From assembly GCA_038109305.1 (NCBI GenBank), contig JAYNIR010000003.1, positions 142,763 through 206,762 on the forward strand: a stretch of 64,000 nucleotides of DNA, in the 5' to 3' direction. Shown piece by piece: positions 26,788 through 36,008 of the stretch; the first letter of the stretch is position 1, and the number at the start of each line of letters is the position of its first letter. This stretch comes from UBA1479 sp038109305 (GTDB taxonomy: Bacteria > Pseudomonadota > Alphaproteobacteria > Rhodospirillales > Casp-alpha2). The translations under genes and the position numbers were made by a program. The notes beneath the pieces were generated by a model that saw only the letters and a program-made list of their open reading frames with translations, was not told the origin of the DNA and searched no databases.

Positions 26788-26823
26788 AAAACAAAACCGG
26801 CCGCCGAGGATATCGGCGGCCGG
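26788..26823 (-). terminator. Intrinsic terminator downstream of hupB
   Basis: On the minus strand an 11-bp perfect stem (CCGGCCGCCGA / TCGGCGGCCGG) with a 5-base loop is followed directly by TTTTGTTTT. It lies about 40 bases past the hupB stop and ahead of tRNA-Val. Confidence 0.92.
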
Positions 26824-26860
26824 CTTAGGGCTGGGTGACCGGCCGTATTCGAGGCGCCAG

Positions 26861-27133
26861 TTAGTTGACCGAGTCCTTGAGGCCTTTGCCGGCCTTGAAC
26901 TTCGGCTGCTTCGACGCCGGAATTTGAATGGTTTCACCGGTGCGCGGGTTGCGGCCCGTGCTGGCCCGCCGCTGCGCGACCGAGAAGGTGCCGAAACCGA
27001 CAAGGCGGACTTCGTCGCCCCCGGAGAGTGCGGCGGTGATTGCGTCGAACACGCTGTCGACGGCGCTGGCGGTATCGGACTTGGACAAACCCGTGCGATC
27101 GGACACCGCGGAGATCAGTTCATTTTTATTCAA
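26861..27133 (-). CDS. hupB: DNA-binding protein HU
   Basis: A 90-aa nucleoid protein of the HU/IHF fold. It shows MNKNELISAVSDRTGLSKSD, GDEVRLVGFGTFSVAQRRA and the DNA-contacting arm GRNPRTGETIQIPASKQPKFKAGKGLKD. The frame's first codon is TTG at 27133; AGAGGGGG lies about eight bases upstream and the nearby ATG is out of frame, so a TTG start is likely. It has its own intrinsic terminator and is separated from lon by lon's terminator, so it is probably transcribed alone from within 27134-27340. Confidence 0.95.
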   Translation of the reverse strand: MNKNELISAVSDRTGLSKSDTASAVDSVFDAITAALSGGDEVRLVGFGTFSVAQRRASTGRNPRTGETIQIPASKQPKFKAGKGLKDSVN

Positions 27134-27450
27134 CAGTAAGGCCCCCTCTTTCTGAAAGATATGGGTGGGACAATGATAGGTGAGATTTGATAGGCCAAGA
27201 CGCCCATCGGAATCGCGGTCAACTTTACGGGTCGGCCCAAGCGCGCGTCAATATTGATACCTTTATTTTTTCCCGGAAACGTGCGGGTTACAGCCCGGCG
27301 AAGGAATATTATTGTATTTGTGAAATAAATTTTCACTAAAAACGCCGCCCGATTCGCATCGGGCGGCGCATTTTCCTAGCGGTTCGGCAACGGCCCGCGG
27401 ATATCAAAAAAACCCAGGGTTAATAGGGGGTTACCAGGTCATATGGCCGA
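27134..27450 (-). other. Spacer between lon and hupB
   Basis: No gene is supported. It contains the lon terminator and an AT-rich stretch near 27245-27345 where the hupB promoter should lie. TTGAC motifs are present on the minus strand, but none has a convincing -10 partner at 16-18 bases, so I do not call a promoter. Confidence 0.5.
27338..27368 (-). terminator. Intrinsic terminator downstream of lon
   Basis: On the minus strand CGCCGCCCGA pairs perfectly with TCGGGCGGCG around a 6-base loop and is followed by TTTTTA. It lies about 80 bases after the lon stop and before the hupB leader. Confidence 0.92.
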
Positions 27451-29883
27451 TCAATGGGTCACCACGCCGCCCAAGTCGTCGTCGTCGCCGGAACCCGATC
27501 CAATCCGGGAATGGTCCAATTTCTCCTGATTTTCGTCCCATTCGACGGGCGTAACGGCTTTGACGAGGGCATGAGAAAGGACCTCGTCAACGGTCGCAAC
27601 CGGGACGATTTCCAGGCGCTTTTTGACATTTTCGGGAATCTCCGCGAGATCCTTCTCGTTGTCCTTGGGAATCAGGACCTTTTTGATTCCGCCCCGAAGC
27701 GCCGCCAAAAGCTTCTCTTTCAGGCCGCCGATGGGCAGCACCCGGCCGCGCAGCGTGACCTCGCCGGTCATCGCGACTTCCTTGTTGACGGCGATGCCGG
27801 TCAGCACGGACACGATCGAGGTGACCATGGCGACACCGGCCGACGGCCCGTCCTTGGGCGTGGCGCCCTCGGGCACGTGGACGTGGATGTCCCGGCGGTT
27901 GAACAGCGGCGGCAGGATGCCGAGCGACACCGCCCGCGACTGCACGTAAGACTTGGCAGCCTGGATCGATTCCTGCATCACGTCGCCTAGCTTGCCGGTG
28001 ATGGTCATCTTGCCCTTCCCGGGCACCTTAACGGCTTCGATGTTCAGCAATTCGCCGCCGACTTCGGTCCAGGCGAGGCCGGTGACGACGCCGACCATGT
28101 CTTCGGCCTCGATCTCGCCAAAGCGGAATTTCCGAACGCCGGCGTATTTTTCCAGGTTTTTGGCGGTGACCTTGATGGTCTCGGATTCGCCGACCATGAT
28201 TTCCTTGACCGCCTTGCGGGCCAGGTTGGCGATTTCTCGTTCCAGGTTACGGACGCCGGATTCCCGCGTGTAATAGCGGATCACGTCGCGCAACGCGCCT
28301 TCCGAGATCGACCATTCGCCGTCTTTCAGCCCATGCGCCTTCACTTGCTTGGAAATCAGGTGCCGGTTGGCGATCTCGACCTTTTCGTCCTCGGTGTAGC
28401 CGGACAGGCGGATGATCTCCATGCGGTCCAGCAGCGGCCCGGGCATGTTCATGGTGTTGGCCGTGGTCACGAACATCACGTCGGACAGGTCGTAATCGAC
28501 TTCCAGATAGTGGTCGTTGAAGGTGGAATTCTGTTCCGGGTCAAGCACTTCCAGCAAAGCGGAGGCCGGATCGCCGCGCCAGTCCTGGCCCATCTTGTCG
28601 ACTTCGTCCAAGAGGAACAGCGGGTTCGACGATTTCGCCTTCTTCATGCCCTGCACGACCTTGCCCGGCATGGAGCCGATATAGGTCCGGCGGTGGCCGC
28701 GGATTTCGGACTCGTCCCGCACGCCGCCTAAGGACATGCGGACGAAATTACGCCCGGTAGCTTTGGCGATGGATTTGCCCATGGACGTCTTGCCAACCCC
28801 CGGGGGGCCCACCAGGCATAGGATCGGCCCGGTGATCTTATTTGTCCGGTTCTGCACGGCAAGGTATTCAAGGATGCGTTCCTTGACCTTTTCCAAGCCA
28901 TAATGATCGTCGTTCAGCACCGTTTCGGCGGCCTTGATATCTTTTTTGACCCGCGTCCGCTTTTTCCACGGAATGGTCAGCATCCAGTCCAGGTAGTTGC
29001 GCACGACCGTGGCTTCCGCCGACATGGGGCTCATGGAGCGGAGCTTTTTCAGCTCGGCCTCGGCCTTTTCGCGGGCTTCCTTGGTCAGCTTGGTCTTCTT
29101 GATCTTTTCCTCGATTTCCGAGGCTTCGTCCCTGCCGTCGTCGGTTTCGCCGAGTTCCTTCTGAATGGCCTTGAGCTGTTCGTTCAGATAGTACTCGCGC
29201 TGGGTCTTCTCCATCTGGCGCTTGACGCGCGATCGGATCTTTCTCTCGACCTGCAGGACGCCGATTTCCGATTCCATGTGGGAATAGACTTTTTCGAGCC
29301 GTTCGGCCGCTGACTCGATCTCGAGCAGTTCCTGCTTTTCCGAGATTTTCAGCGCAAGATGCGACGCTACCGTATCGGCCAGCTTGTCCGCCTCGTCGAT
29401 CTGATTGATCGAAACCAGGACTTCCGGCGGTATTTTCTTGTTCAGCTTGATGTATTGCTCGAACTGGGTAACTACCGAGCGCGACAGCGCTTCCAACTCG
29501 TCCGCGTCGCCTTCGGTTTCGGGGATCATTTCCGCCTCGACCTCGAAGAACGAGGGGTTTTCGACGAAATCCAGAACCCGCGCCCGCTGCACGCCTTCGA
29601 CCAGCACCTTCACCGTGCCGTCCGGCAGCTTCAGCAACTGCAACACTGTCGAGACCGTGCCGACCAAGTAGATGTCGTCCTGGCCCGGGTCATCCTGGGC
29701 CGCGTTCTTCTGGGCGACCAGCAGGATTTGCTTGTCTTCCTGCATGACGTCTTCGAGCGCGCGGACGGATTTGTCGCGGCCGACGAATAGCGGCACGATC
29801 ATGTGCGGGAAGACGACGATGTCTCGGAGGGGCAGAACGGGAAGTTGTTGTGTTTTCATTTTGTGTGCATTCAGCTTGGTCAC
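27451..29883 (-). CDS. lon: ATP-dependent protease Lon
   Basis: A cytosolic AAA+ serine protease that degrades misfolded and regulatory proteins. The 810-aa order is: N-terminal LON domain (LPVLPLRDIVVFPHMIVPLFVGR), coiled-coil (EKTQREYYLNEQLKAIQKELG), Walker A GPPGVGKTSMGKSIA, LFLLDEVDKMG, and the protease domain with Ser in PKDGPSAGVAMVTS plus the downstream catalytic Lys. The frame's first codon is a GTG; an ATG eight codons later is an equal alternative because neither has a strong ribosome site. It is co-directional with clpP and clpX upstream. Confidence 0.97.
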   Translation of the reverse strand: MTKLNAHKMKTQQLPVLPLRDIVVFPHMIVPLFVGRDKSVRALEDVMQEDKQILLVAQKNAAQDDPGQDDIYLVGTVSTVLQLLKLPDGTVKVLVEGVQRARVLDFVENPSFFEVEAEMIPETEGDADELEALSRSVVTQFEQYIKLNKKIPPEVLVSINQIDEADKLADTVASHLALKISEKQELLEIESAAERLEKVYSHMESEIGVLQVERKIRSRVKRQMEKTQREYYLNEQLKAIQKELGETDDGRDEASEIEEKIKKTKLTKEAREKAEAELKKLRSMSPMSAEATVVRNYLDWMLTIPWKKRTRVKKDIKAAETVLNDDHYGLEKVKERILEYLAVQNRTNKITGPILCLVGPPGVGKTSMGKSIAKATGRNFVRMSLGGVRDESEIRGHRRTYIGSMPGKVVQGMKKAKSSNPLFLLDEVDKMGQDWRGDPASALLEVLDPEQNSTFNDHYLEVDYDLSDVMFVTTANTMNMPGPLLDRMEIIRLSGYTEDEKVEIANRHLISKQVKAHGLKDGEWSISEGALRDVIRYYTRESGVRNLEREIANLARKAVKEIMVGESETIKVTAKNLEKYAGVRKFRFGEIEAEDMVGVVTGLAWTEVGGELLNIEAVKVPGKGKMTITGKLGDVMQESIQAAKSYVQSRAVSLGILPPLFNRRDIHVHVPEGATPKDGPSAGVAMVTSIVSVLTGIAVNKEVAMTGEVTLRGRVLPIGGLKEKLLAALRGGIKKVLIPKDNEKDLAEIPENVKKRLEIVPVATVDEVLSHALVKAVTPVEWDENQEKLDHSRIGSGSGDDDDLGGVVTH

Positions 29884-30021
29884 GGGTGGTCGAATGCCCT
29901 TGGCGCCTTGGGGCGGCGTCAGGGCGACTTTCAGGGTAAAGGTGGGTTGCCGGGCGCATCAATGCAAGCCGGAACGGCCGGGCGCGAAGATAGACGGGAA
30001 AAATTCCCAAGTTTCAAACGG

Positions 30022-31287
30022 TTAAGCGCTTGTCTCAACTTCTTCCGGCTTCTCACCATAAATGAACAACGGAGCGGCGCTGTCTTCCACGACCTCGCCG
30101 TTGATCACGACTTCTTCCACGCCGTCCATCCCAGGCAGGTCGAACATGGTGTCCAAAAGGATATTTTCCATGATGGAGCGGAGCCCCCTCGCGCCGGTCT
30201 TGCGCTCCACCGCCTTGGAGGCGATGGATTTCAGCGCCGCTTCGGCGAAGCTGAGCTTCACGCTCTCCATCTCGAACAGCCGCTGGTATTGCTTGACCAG
30301 GGCGTTCTTGGGCTTGGTGAGGATTTCGATCAGCGCTTCCTCGTCCAGGTCGTCGAGCGTCGCGACAACCGGCAGGCGGCCGACGAATTCGGGGATGAGG
30401 CCGAACTTCAGCAGGTCTTCCGGTTCCACATCGCGGAGAATTTCGCCGGTCTGGCGTTCGTCAGGGGCGCTCACGTCGGCGCCGAAGCCGATGCTTGATC
30501 CTTTGCCGCGGGCGGAAATGATCTTGTCCAGCCCGGCGAACGCGCCGCCGCAGATGAACAAGATGTTGGTGGTGTCGACCTGCAGGAATTCCTGCTGTGG
30601 GTGTTTGCGTCCGCCCTGGGGCGGCACGCTGGCGACCGTGCCTTCCATGATTTTCAGAAGCGCCTGCTGCACGCCCTCGCCCGACACGTCTCGGGTGATC
30701 GACGGGTTGTCAGACTTGCGGCTGATCTTGTCGACTTCGTCGATGTAGACAATGCCGCGCTGCGCGCGCTCGACGTTATAGTCGGCGGCCTGCAACAGCT
30801 TGAGAATGATGTTTTCGACGTCTTCGCCGACGTAGCCGGCCTCGGTCAGGGTCGTCGCGTCGGCCATGGTGAACGGCACATCGAGAATACGCGCCAGCGT
30901 CTGGGCCAAGAGCGTCTTGCCGCAGCCCGTGGGCCCGACCAGCAGAATGTTAGATTTCGCCAATTCCACGTCATTGTTCTTGGTGCCGTGGTTCAGGCGC
31001 TTGTAGTGATTGTGGACGGCGACCGAGAGCACCCGCTTAGCCCGGCTCTGGCCGATCACATAATCGTTCAGCACCTGGCAGATATCCTGCGGCGTCGGCA
31101 CGCCGTCGCCGGTCTTGACCAGATTTGTCTTGTGCTCTTCGCGGATGATGTCCATGCACAGTTCGACGCATTCGTCGCAGATGAACACCGTCGGCCCGGC
31201 GATCAGTTTGCGCACTTCGTGCTGGCTTTTGCCGCAGAACGAGCAGTAGAGGGTGTTCTTCGAGTCGGTGCCGCTGGATTTCGTCAT
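30022..31287 (-). CDS. clpX: ATP-dependent Clp protease ATP-binding subunit ClpX
   Basis: The unfoldase that feeds substrates to ClpP. In the 421-aa protein the N-terminal zinc-binding domain is CSFCGKSQHEV...CDECVELC. It is followed by Walker A GPTGCGKTLLAQTLA, the pore loop after EAGYVGEDVENI, Walker B IVYIDEVDKISRKSD and sensor/arginine-finger segments (FIPEFVGRLP-like IPEFVGRLPV). The start at 31287 (MTKSSGTDSKN) fits homologues; the longer frame begins far upstream in the spacer. Confidence 0.97.
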   Translation of the reverse strand: MTKSSGTDSKNTLYCSFCGKSQHEVRKLIAGPTVFICDECVELCMDIIREEHKTNLVKTGDGVPTPQDICQVLNDYVIGQSRAKRVLSVAVHNHYKRLNHGTKNNDVELAKSNILLVGPTGCGKTLLAQTLARILDVPFTMADATTLTEAGYVGEDVENIILKLLQAADYNVERAQRGIVYIDEVDKISRKSDNPSITRDVSGEGVQQALLKIMEGTVASVPPQGGRKHPQQEFLQVDTTNILFICGGAFAGLDKIISARGKGSSIGFGADVSAPDERQTGEILRDVEPEDLLKFGLIPEFVGRLPVVATLDDLDEEALIEILTKPKNALVKQYQRLFEMESVKLSFAEAALKSIASKAVERKTGARGLRSIMENILLDTMFDLPGMDGVEEVVINGEVVEDSAAPLFIYGEKPEEVETSA

Positions 31288-31517
31288 CTCAAACTTCTGC
31301 TCGGTTCTCGTTTGTTCGGTTAACGGATGCGCCCGAGACGCCCTGAGCGGCGAACGGCCATACTCGCCTAGGGTCATGTTACCCGGACCTTTCGGCAACA
31401 CTCAATCACAATCGCCCCGGTTAAACTATGCCTTTAGGCGTAAAAGCCGCGTTAATAAGCCGGAATTGCGGCCGACGATAACCGGACGGCGGCATCAAAG
31501 GCGGATGCAGGCGGGAC

Positions 31518-32168
31518 TTAGTCGCCCTTGCTCTTGCCGTCGTCGTCGCCGTCGGACCTCGGGCGGCTCGCGACCACTTCGTCGATCAGGCCGAATTCCT
31601 TGGCTTCGTCGGCGGTCATGAATTTGTCGCGTTCCATCGCGTTTTCAATGGTTTCCAGGTCCTGGCCGGTGTGCTCGACGTAAATTTCGTTAAGCCGCTT
31701 GCGCAGGTTGAGAATTTCCCGGGCGTGGATTTCGATGTCCGTCGCCTGCCCCTGAAACCCGCCGGACGGCTGATGGACCATGATCCGGGCGTTCGGCAGG
31801 GCGTAGCGTTTTCCGGGCGCGCCGGCGGTCAAAAGCAACGATCCCATGGACGCCGCCTGACCGATGCAAACGGTCGAAACGTCCGGCCGAATGTAGCGAA
31901 TCGTATCGTAGATGGCCAAACCGGAGGTCACAATTCCGCCCGGCGAATTGATGTAGAACGCAATGTCCTTGGACGGGTTTTCCGATTCCAGGAACAGAAA
32001 CTGCGCGCAGACCAGGCTCGAAACATAATCCTCGACCCCGCCGGTCAGAAAAATGATCCGTTCCTTCAACAGCCGGGAATATATGTCGTAGGCTCGCTCG
32101 CCCCGGTTGGTGGTTTCCACCACCATGGGCACGAGGGTGTTCATATATGTTTCGACGGGATCGCGCAT
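31518..32168 (-). CDS. clpP: ATP-dependent Clp protease proteolytic subunit ClpP
   Basis: The tetradecameric serine protease, 216 aa. The catalytic Ser is in GQAASMGSLLLTAG, His in IMVHQPSGGFQGQATDI, and Asp lies beyond it in the YVEHTGQDLETIENAMERD region. The start at 32168 (MRDPVETYMNTLVPMVVE) is standard. A charged C-terminal tail (RPRSDGDDDGKSKGD) is typical of alphaproteobacteria. It lies between tig and clpX on the same strand; the 230-base gap to clpX could hold a separate promoter. Confidence 0.97.
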   Translation of the reverse strand: MRDPVETYMNTLVPMVVETTNRGERAYDIYSRLLKERIIFLTGGVEDYVSSLVCAQFLFLESENPSKDIAFYINSPGGIVTSGLAIYDTIRYIRPDVSTVCIGQAASMGSLLLTAGAPGKRYALPNARIMVHQPSGGFQGQATDIEIHAREILNLRKRLNEIYVEHTGQDLETIENAMERDKFMTADEAKEFGLIDEVVASRPRSDGDDDGKSKGD

Positions 32169-32255
32169 GGTTCTGTCTCTTGACTTCGTTCGGTTGCGGC
32201 GGCCGTTCCGGCCAGCCAAGGTCTCCGCCCTGATAGCGTTCCCGGCCCCTGCCCG

Positions 32256-33764
32256 CTAGTCCTTTTTCTTGGCAGCTTTTTTCTTCGCCGCCGGCTTTTT
32301 CTTGGCGGCGCCGTCGTCGTCGCCGGATTTCGAAGCCGCCTTTTTCTGGGCGGCCATTTTCTTCGCCGACGGCTTCTTATCATTGCTTTCCGCTGCCTCG
32401 GCCTCTTCCTGAAGCGCCTTCATCAGGCCGTCGATGGTCGTCGGCTTTTCCGTCACGTCGGCGAGTTCCAGGATATAGTCGATGACCTTTTCCTCGTAGA
32501 CCGGCGCCTTGATCTGTTCCTGCGCCTGTTCGTTGGAGCGGAAGAATTCCAGCACCTTCTGTTCCTGGCCCGGGTATTTTTGAGCTTCGCGCGTCATCGC
32601 CCGGTTCACGTCTTCCTGGGCGACCTGGATGTTGTTGGCGCGGCCCACTTCCGACAGCAACAGGCCCAATTTCACCCGTCGCGCCGCGATATCGCGGAAT
32701 TCCGCCTGATGCTCGTCGTCCGACTTATCGTCGTCATGATCGTGGTCATGATCGTGGTCATGGTCGTGGTCATGGTCGTGGTTATGACCGTGGGTCTTGC
32801 GCTGTTCCTCGAACTGGGCCCAGATGCTTTGGAATTCCTGTTCGACCAAGTTCGGCGGCGTTTCAAACTCGTGGGCTTCGGCTAACTTGTCCAAAAGCAC
32901 CCGCTTGGTCTGCATCCGCGCCATTTCGTCGAATTCCCGGCGCTGGCCCTCGATGATCTGTTCCTTAAGCTCAACCAGGCTGTCGACGCCGGCCTTTTTC
33001 GCCAGATCGTCGTTGATTGCCGCCGGTTTGGGCTCACGAATCTCATGCACCTTGACGTCGAATTCGGCTTCCTGGCCGGCCAGTTCCTTGGCGCCGTATT
33101 CGTCAGGAAACTTGACCTTGACCACCGCGTCGGCACCGGTATCGAGGCCGATCAGCTGATCTTCGAAGCCCGGGATGAACGACCCTGACCCGAGTTCAAG
33201 ATGATAGCCCTCGGCCTTGCCGCCAGGAAATTCCTCGCCGTTGAGCTTGCCGGTGAAGTCGATGACGACGATGTCGCCGGACTTGGTCTTGCGTGCGGTG
33301 GCGACCGGCTCCGACGTCTTGTGGGCGCTCGCCAGGTTCTTAAGCGTTTCGTCCACTTGCTTGTCGTCCGGCTTGAGGACCATTTTCTCCAGCTTCAGCT
33401 TGGAGAAATCCATGGTCTTGATCTCCGGCAGCACGTCGACGGCCAGCGTGTATTCCAAGTCCTTGCCTTCGTCGAAGGCGGTGATTTCCACCTGCGGCTG
33501 GCCGGCCGGGCGGATACCCTTTTCGGACAGCGCCTGGGCGGATGAATCGTTCACCGCCTGGTCCAGGATTTCGCCCATAATCGCGGGGCCGTAACGCTTG
33601 CGCAGCAGCTTGACGGGCACCTTTCCAGGGCGGAAGCCCGGCAGCGCCGCGCTTTTCGCGACTTCTTCCAGGCGCAGGTTGATTTTCTCTTCGATGTCTT
33701 TGGCGGCCAGGGTAACTTTGTACTCGCGGCTCAGGCCTTCGGATTTGGTCTCAACGACTTGCAT
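32256..33764 (-). CDS. tig: Trigger factor (with His/Asp-repeat insertion)
   Basis: A ribosome-bound chaperone with peptidyl-prolyl isomerase activity, 502 aa. It shows the ribosome-binding loop GFRPGKVP within LPGFRPGKVPVKLLRKRYG, the FKBP-like PPIase domain (GDIVVIDFTGKLNGEEFPGGKAEG) and the long helical C-domain. Two features are unusual. One is a His-Asp tract of about 20 residues (alternating H and D, roughly residues 327-346) in the C-terminal domain. The other is a Lys/Ala-rich tail of about 40 residues at the end (KKPAAKKKAAKKKD). Both make it longer than the usual 430-450 aa. Confidence 0.96.
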   Translation of the reverse strand: MQVVETKSEGLSREYKVTLAAKDIEEKINLRLEEVAKSAALPGFRPGKVPVKLLRKRYGPAIMGEILDQAVNDSSAQALSEKGIRPAGQPQVEITAFDEGKDLEYTLAVDVLPEIKTMDFSKLKLEKMVLKPDDKQVDETLKNLASAHKTSEPVATARKTKSGDIVVIDFTGKLNGEEFPGGKAEGYHLELGSGSFIPGFEDQLIGLDTGADAVVKVKFPDEYGAKELAGQEAEFDVKVHEIREPKPAAINDDLAKKAGVDSLVELKEQIIEGQRREFDEMARMQTKRVLLDKLAEAHEFETPPNLVEQEFQSIWAQFEEQRKTHGHNHDHDHDHDHDHDHDHDDDKSDDEHQAEFRDIAARRVKLGLLLSEVGRANNIQVAQEDVNRAMTREAQKYPGQEQKVLEFFRSNEQAQEQIKAPVYEEKVIDYILELADVTEKPTTIDGLMKALQEEAEAAESNDKKPSAKKMAAQKKAASKSGDDDGAAKKKPAAKKKAAKKKD

Positions 33765-34132
33765 GGGACTCCCAGTTCGGCGTTCTAAAGGGCGCCGCTG
33801 TCATATTCGGCGGGGCGCCCGGGGGACATATCGTGCAATGGACGGTCGGTTCAAGAGGCCGGTGTTATAGGCCCCCCGCCGTTTGCGGGCAATGGTAAGT
33901 TGGGGCCGCCTTCGGTGAGGATTTGACGGGTACGCCTTTGCCCGAGATGCGGTTCCGGGTGGCCTGCCGCGCAATCGCCCACCTTCGCCGAGGCTTAGGT
34001 GGGCATTCGATCCGTTGATGCTTCACCGCCAACCGCGCTGAAACGTCCAGCCCGCTTTCGCCTCGCCTCAGCGCGGCATCCGCTTCTCTAACGCTCCACC
34101 GCTCATCGCGCTGTAGCGTAAGCGAAAGCGGA
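33765..34132. other. Intergenic region between tig and tRNA-Leu
   Basis: No gene is supported. It should contain the tig promoter (minus strand). A TCCGGGTGGC motif near 33954 matches the inverted repeat beside tRNA-Asp/Val. CG-rich palindromic stretches continue up to the tRNA-Leu 3' end. Confidence 0.5.
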
Positions 34133-34217
34133 TGGTGCGGGCGGAGGGATTTGAACCCCCATGACCGAAGTCACCAGGACCTAAACCTGACGCGTCTACC
34201 AATTTCGCCACGCCCGC
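34133..34217 (-). tRNA. tRNA-Leu (TAG)
   Basis: An 85-base class II tRNA on the minus strand. The acceptor GCGGGCG pairs with CGCCCGC, the D arm contains GAAATTGGTAGACGC, and the anticodon stem TCAGG/CCTGG holds anticodon TAG. A long variable arm (TGACTTCGGTCA) and T arm GGGGGTTCAAATCCCTC follow, then discriminator A and an encoded CCA. Confidence 0.97.
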
Positions 34218-34299
34218 AACGCCGTTTGGCCGGGTGGTCTTAGCGCATCCCGGCGGGTGTTTGAAGAGGCCGCGTAAAGGACCGACCCGATACCGCCGC

Positions 34300-35790
34300 T
34301 CAGCCATCCAACCCAAAGGCACGGTAGAGGCCCGGCAGGGCATCGGGGATGTCTTCGGCGATCAGGCCGCGGCCGATACGGTTGGCCGCCTCGGCATGCA
34401 GCCAGACCGCCGCCGCCGCCGCCCGGAACGGCGCCATCCCCCGGCCCATGAGGGCGGCGATCATGCCGGCCAGCACGTCGCCCGTACCCGCCGTCGCCAA
34501 ATGGGGCGAGCCGTTGGCGTTGATCAGCGCCCGCCCGCCGGGCGCCGCGATGACCGTATCCGGGCCTTTAAGGACGATGACGCACCCGGCTTCTGCCGCC
34601 GCTTGGCGGGCGCGGGTCAGTTTGTCGCCGTCGCCCGGGAACAGGCGAGCAAATTCGCCTTCGTGCGGGGTCAGGACCGTGCTGCCGTGCGCCGCCACGA
34701 TCAGGGCCGCCCGGTGGCGGGCGAACGCCGTCAGCGCGCCGGCGTCCAGGACCAATGGCTTCCCTGTCGCCAGCGCCGCCGAAACCCGCGTCCGAGTCAC
34801 GTCCGTCGGCAGGCTTCCGGGCCCGATCACCAGCCCGTGGCAGGTGTCCTTGTTGATGATTGCCGGATAGGCGCCGGCGCCGATGCATTCGGCGACCAGC
34901 AAGCCCAGTGCGCCGCCCCGGTAAACATCGGCGGCATCCGGGCGGCAGGCGGTGGTCACCATGCCGGCGCCGGCTCGCCGCGCCGCCGCCGCCGCCAGAC
35001 ACGCCGCTCCCGGCATGTTGCGGCTGCCCCAGATGACGATGTGGCCGCGCTTATACTTATGGTCAGCCACCTCGGCGGCTGGCCACTGGCGGCGCCACAG
35101 ATCCATGGCGTTGATCCCCGCTTTCGGCCCGATCCCGGCGACCACGTCGTCGGATATACCGATGTCGGCGACGGTCAAGTCACCGGCGAGGCCGCGCCCC
35201 GGCTCCAGATAATGCCCCGGCTTGGCGCGGCAGAACGTTACCGTCGCTGCCGCCTTCACTGCAATGCCGTCCCTCCCGCCCAGGACCGCGCCGGTATCAC
35301 CATTGACGCCCGACGGCAGGTCGACGGCGACCACCGGCAATCCCGACGCATTGACCGCCGCCACCAAGGCCGCCGCGGAGCCGTCCAGCAGGCGGCTCAG
35401 CCCGGCCCCAAACAACGCGTCGATGACTACGCCCTCACCGCCGTCGAGGATCTTTCGGACAGCGGCGCTGTCCGGCACTTCGACCGGACCTTTCCAGCGG
35501 GCCGCCGCCACGGCCGCATCGCCTTTCAAGGCCGCCGCGTCGCCCAGCAGCGCAAGAACGACCACCCGGCCCCGCGCCGCCAGCCGGCGCGCCGCAACGA
35601 AGCCGTCGCCGCCGTTATTGCCGGGCCCGCACAGCACCAGGACCGGGCCCGGGAACCGAGCCGCCCTTTGCGCCACCCAAAGGCCAGCGACTTCCATCAG
35701 CTCAATGCCGGGAATGCCGCCCGCGATAGCCGCCTGGTCGGCACGGGCCATTTCGTCGACGGTCAACAGCTCAAACCCCGTTTGGGTCAT
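34300..35790 (-). CDS. nnr: Bifunctional NAD(P)HX epimerase / ADP-dependent dehydratase
   Basis: Repairs hydrated NADH and NADPH. The 496-aa protein has an N-terminal YjeF epimerase domain (LTVDEMARADQAAIAGGIPGIELME, VLCGPGNNGGDGFVAARRLAARG) and a C-terminal ribokinase-like dehydratase domain. The dehydratase part shows KRGHIVIWGSRNMPGAACLAAAAARRAGAGMVT, LTPHEGEFARLF, VLKGPDTVIAAPGG and the catalytic segment GSPHLATAGTGDVLAGMIAALMGRG. The start at 35790 (MTQTGFELLTVDEM) is chosen on homology; the frame extends further upstream without support. It is monocistronic as far as visible. Confidence 0.95.
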   Translation of the reverse strand: MTQTGFELLTVDEMARADQAAIAGGIPGIELMEVAGLWVAQRAARFPGPVLVLCGPGNNGGDGFVAARRLAARGRVVVLALLGDAAALKGDAAVAAARWKGPVEVPDSAAVRKILDGGEGVVIDALFGAGLSRLLDGSAAALVAAVNASGLPVVAVDLPSGVNGDTGAVLGGRDGIAVKAAATVTFCRAKPGHYLEPGRGLAGDLTVADIGISDDVVAGIGPKAGINAMDLWRRQWPAAEVADHKYKRGHIVIWGSRNMPGAACLAAAAARRAGAGMVTTACRPDAADVYRGGALGLLVAECIGAGAYPAIINKDTCHGLVIGPGSLPTDVTRTRVSAALATGKPLVLDAGALTAFARHRAALIVAAHGSTVLTPHEGEFARLFPGDGDKLTRARQAAAEAGCVIVLKGPDTVIAAPGGRALINANGSPHLATAGTGDVLAGMIAALMGRGMAPFRAAAAAVWLHAEAANRIGRGLIAEDIPDALPGLYRAFGLDG

Positions 35791-36008
35791 CAATATCGCT
35801 TCCCGGCAAATACGTCTCTCGGCTTCGGACGAGGCGAAGTATAATCGCCCCGGCGTCGCCTGTCTGCGGGATCCGGCGGGCCGCCGCGTCATCGTCAGGG
35901 GCGCGGAACCAGGCTCGAATTTAATTAATAAATTACAAGAGAAAATATTTTTATCTATTTGTAATAAAGTAAATTATTTCCACACTTGGATCAGTCATTC
36001 TGTCCAGC
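35791..36008. other. Spacer with an AT-rich block
   Basis: No gene is supported. Bases from about 35920 to 35985 are strikingly AT-rich (ATTTAATTAATAAATTACAAG and more) for this genome and directly precede the broken kinase, so a rearrangement joint is possible. The nnr promoter should also be within this spacer. Confidence 0.45.

Noticed and set aside
32580..32885. Plus-strand frame with a Val/Met repeat opposite the tig His-Asp tract
   Set aside because: It is the mirror of the GAC/CAC repeat that encodes the His-Asp tract on the minus strand; no ribosome site or start context supports it.
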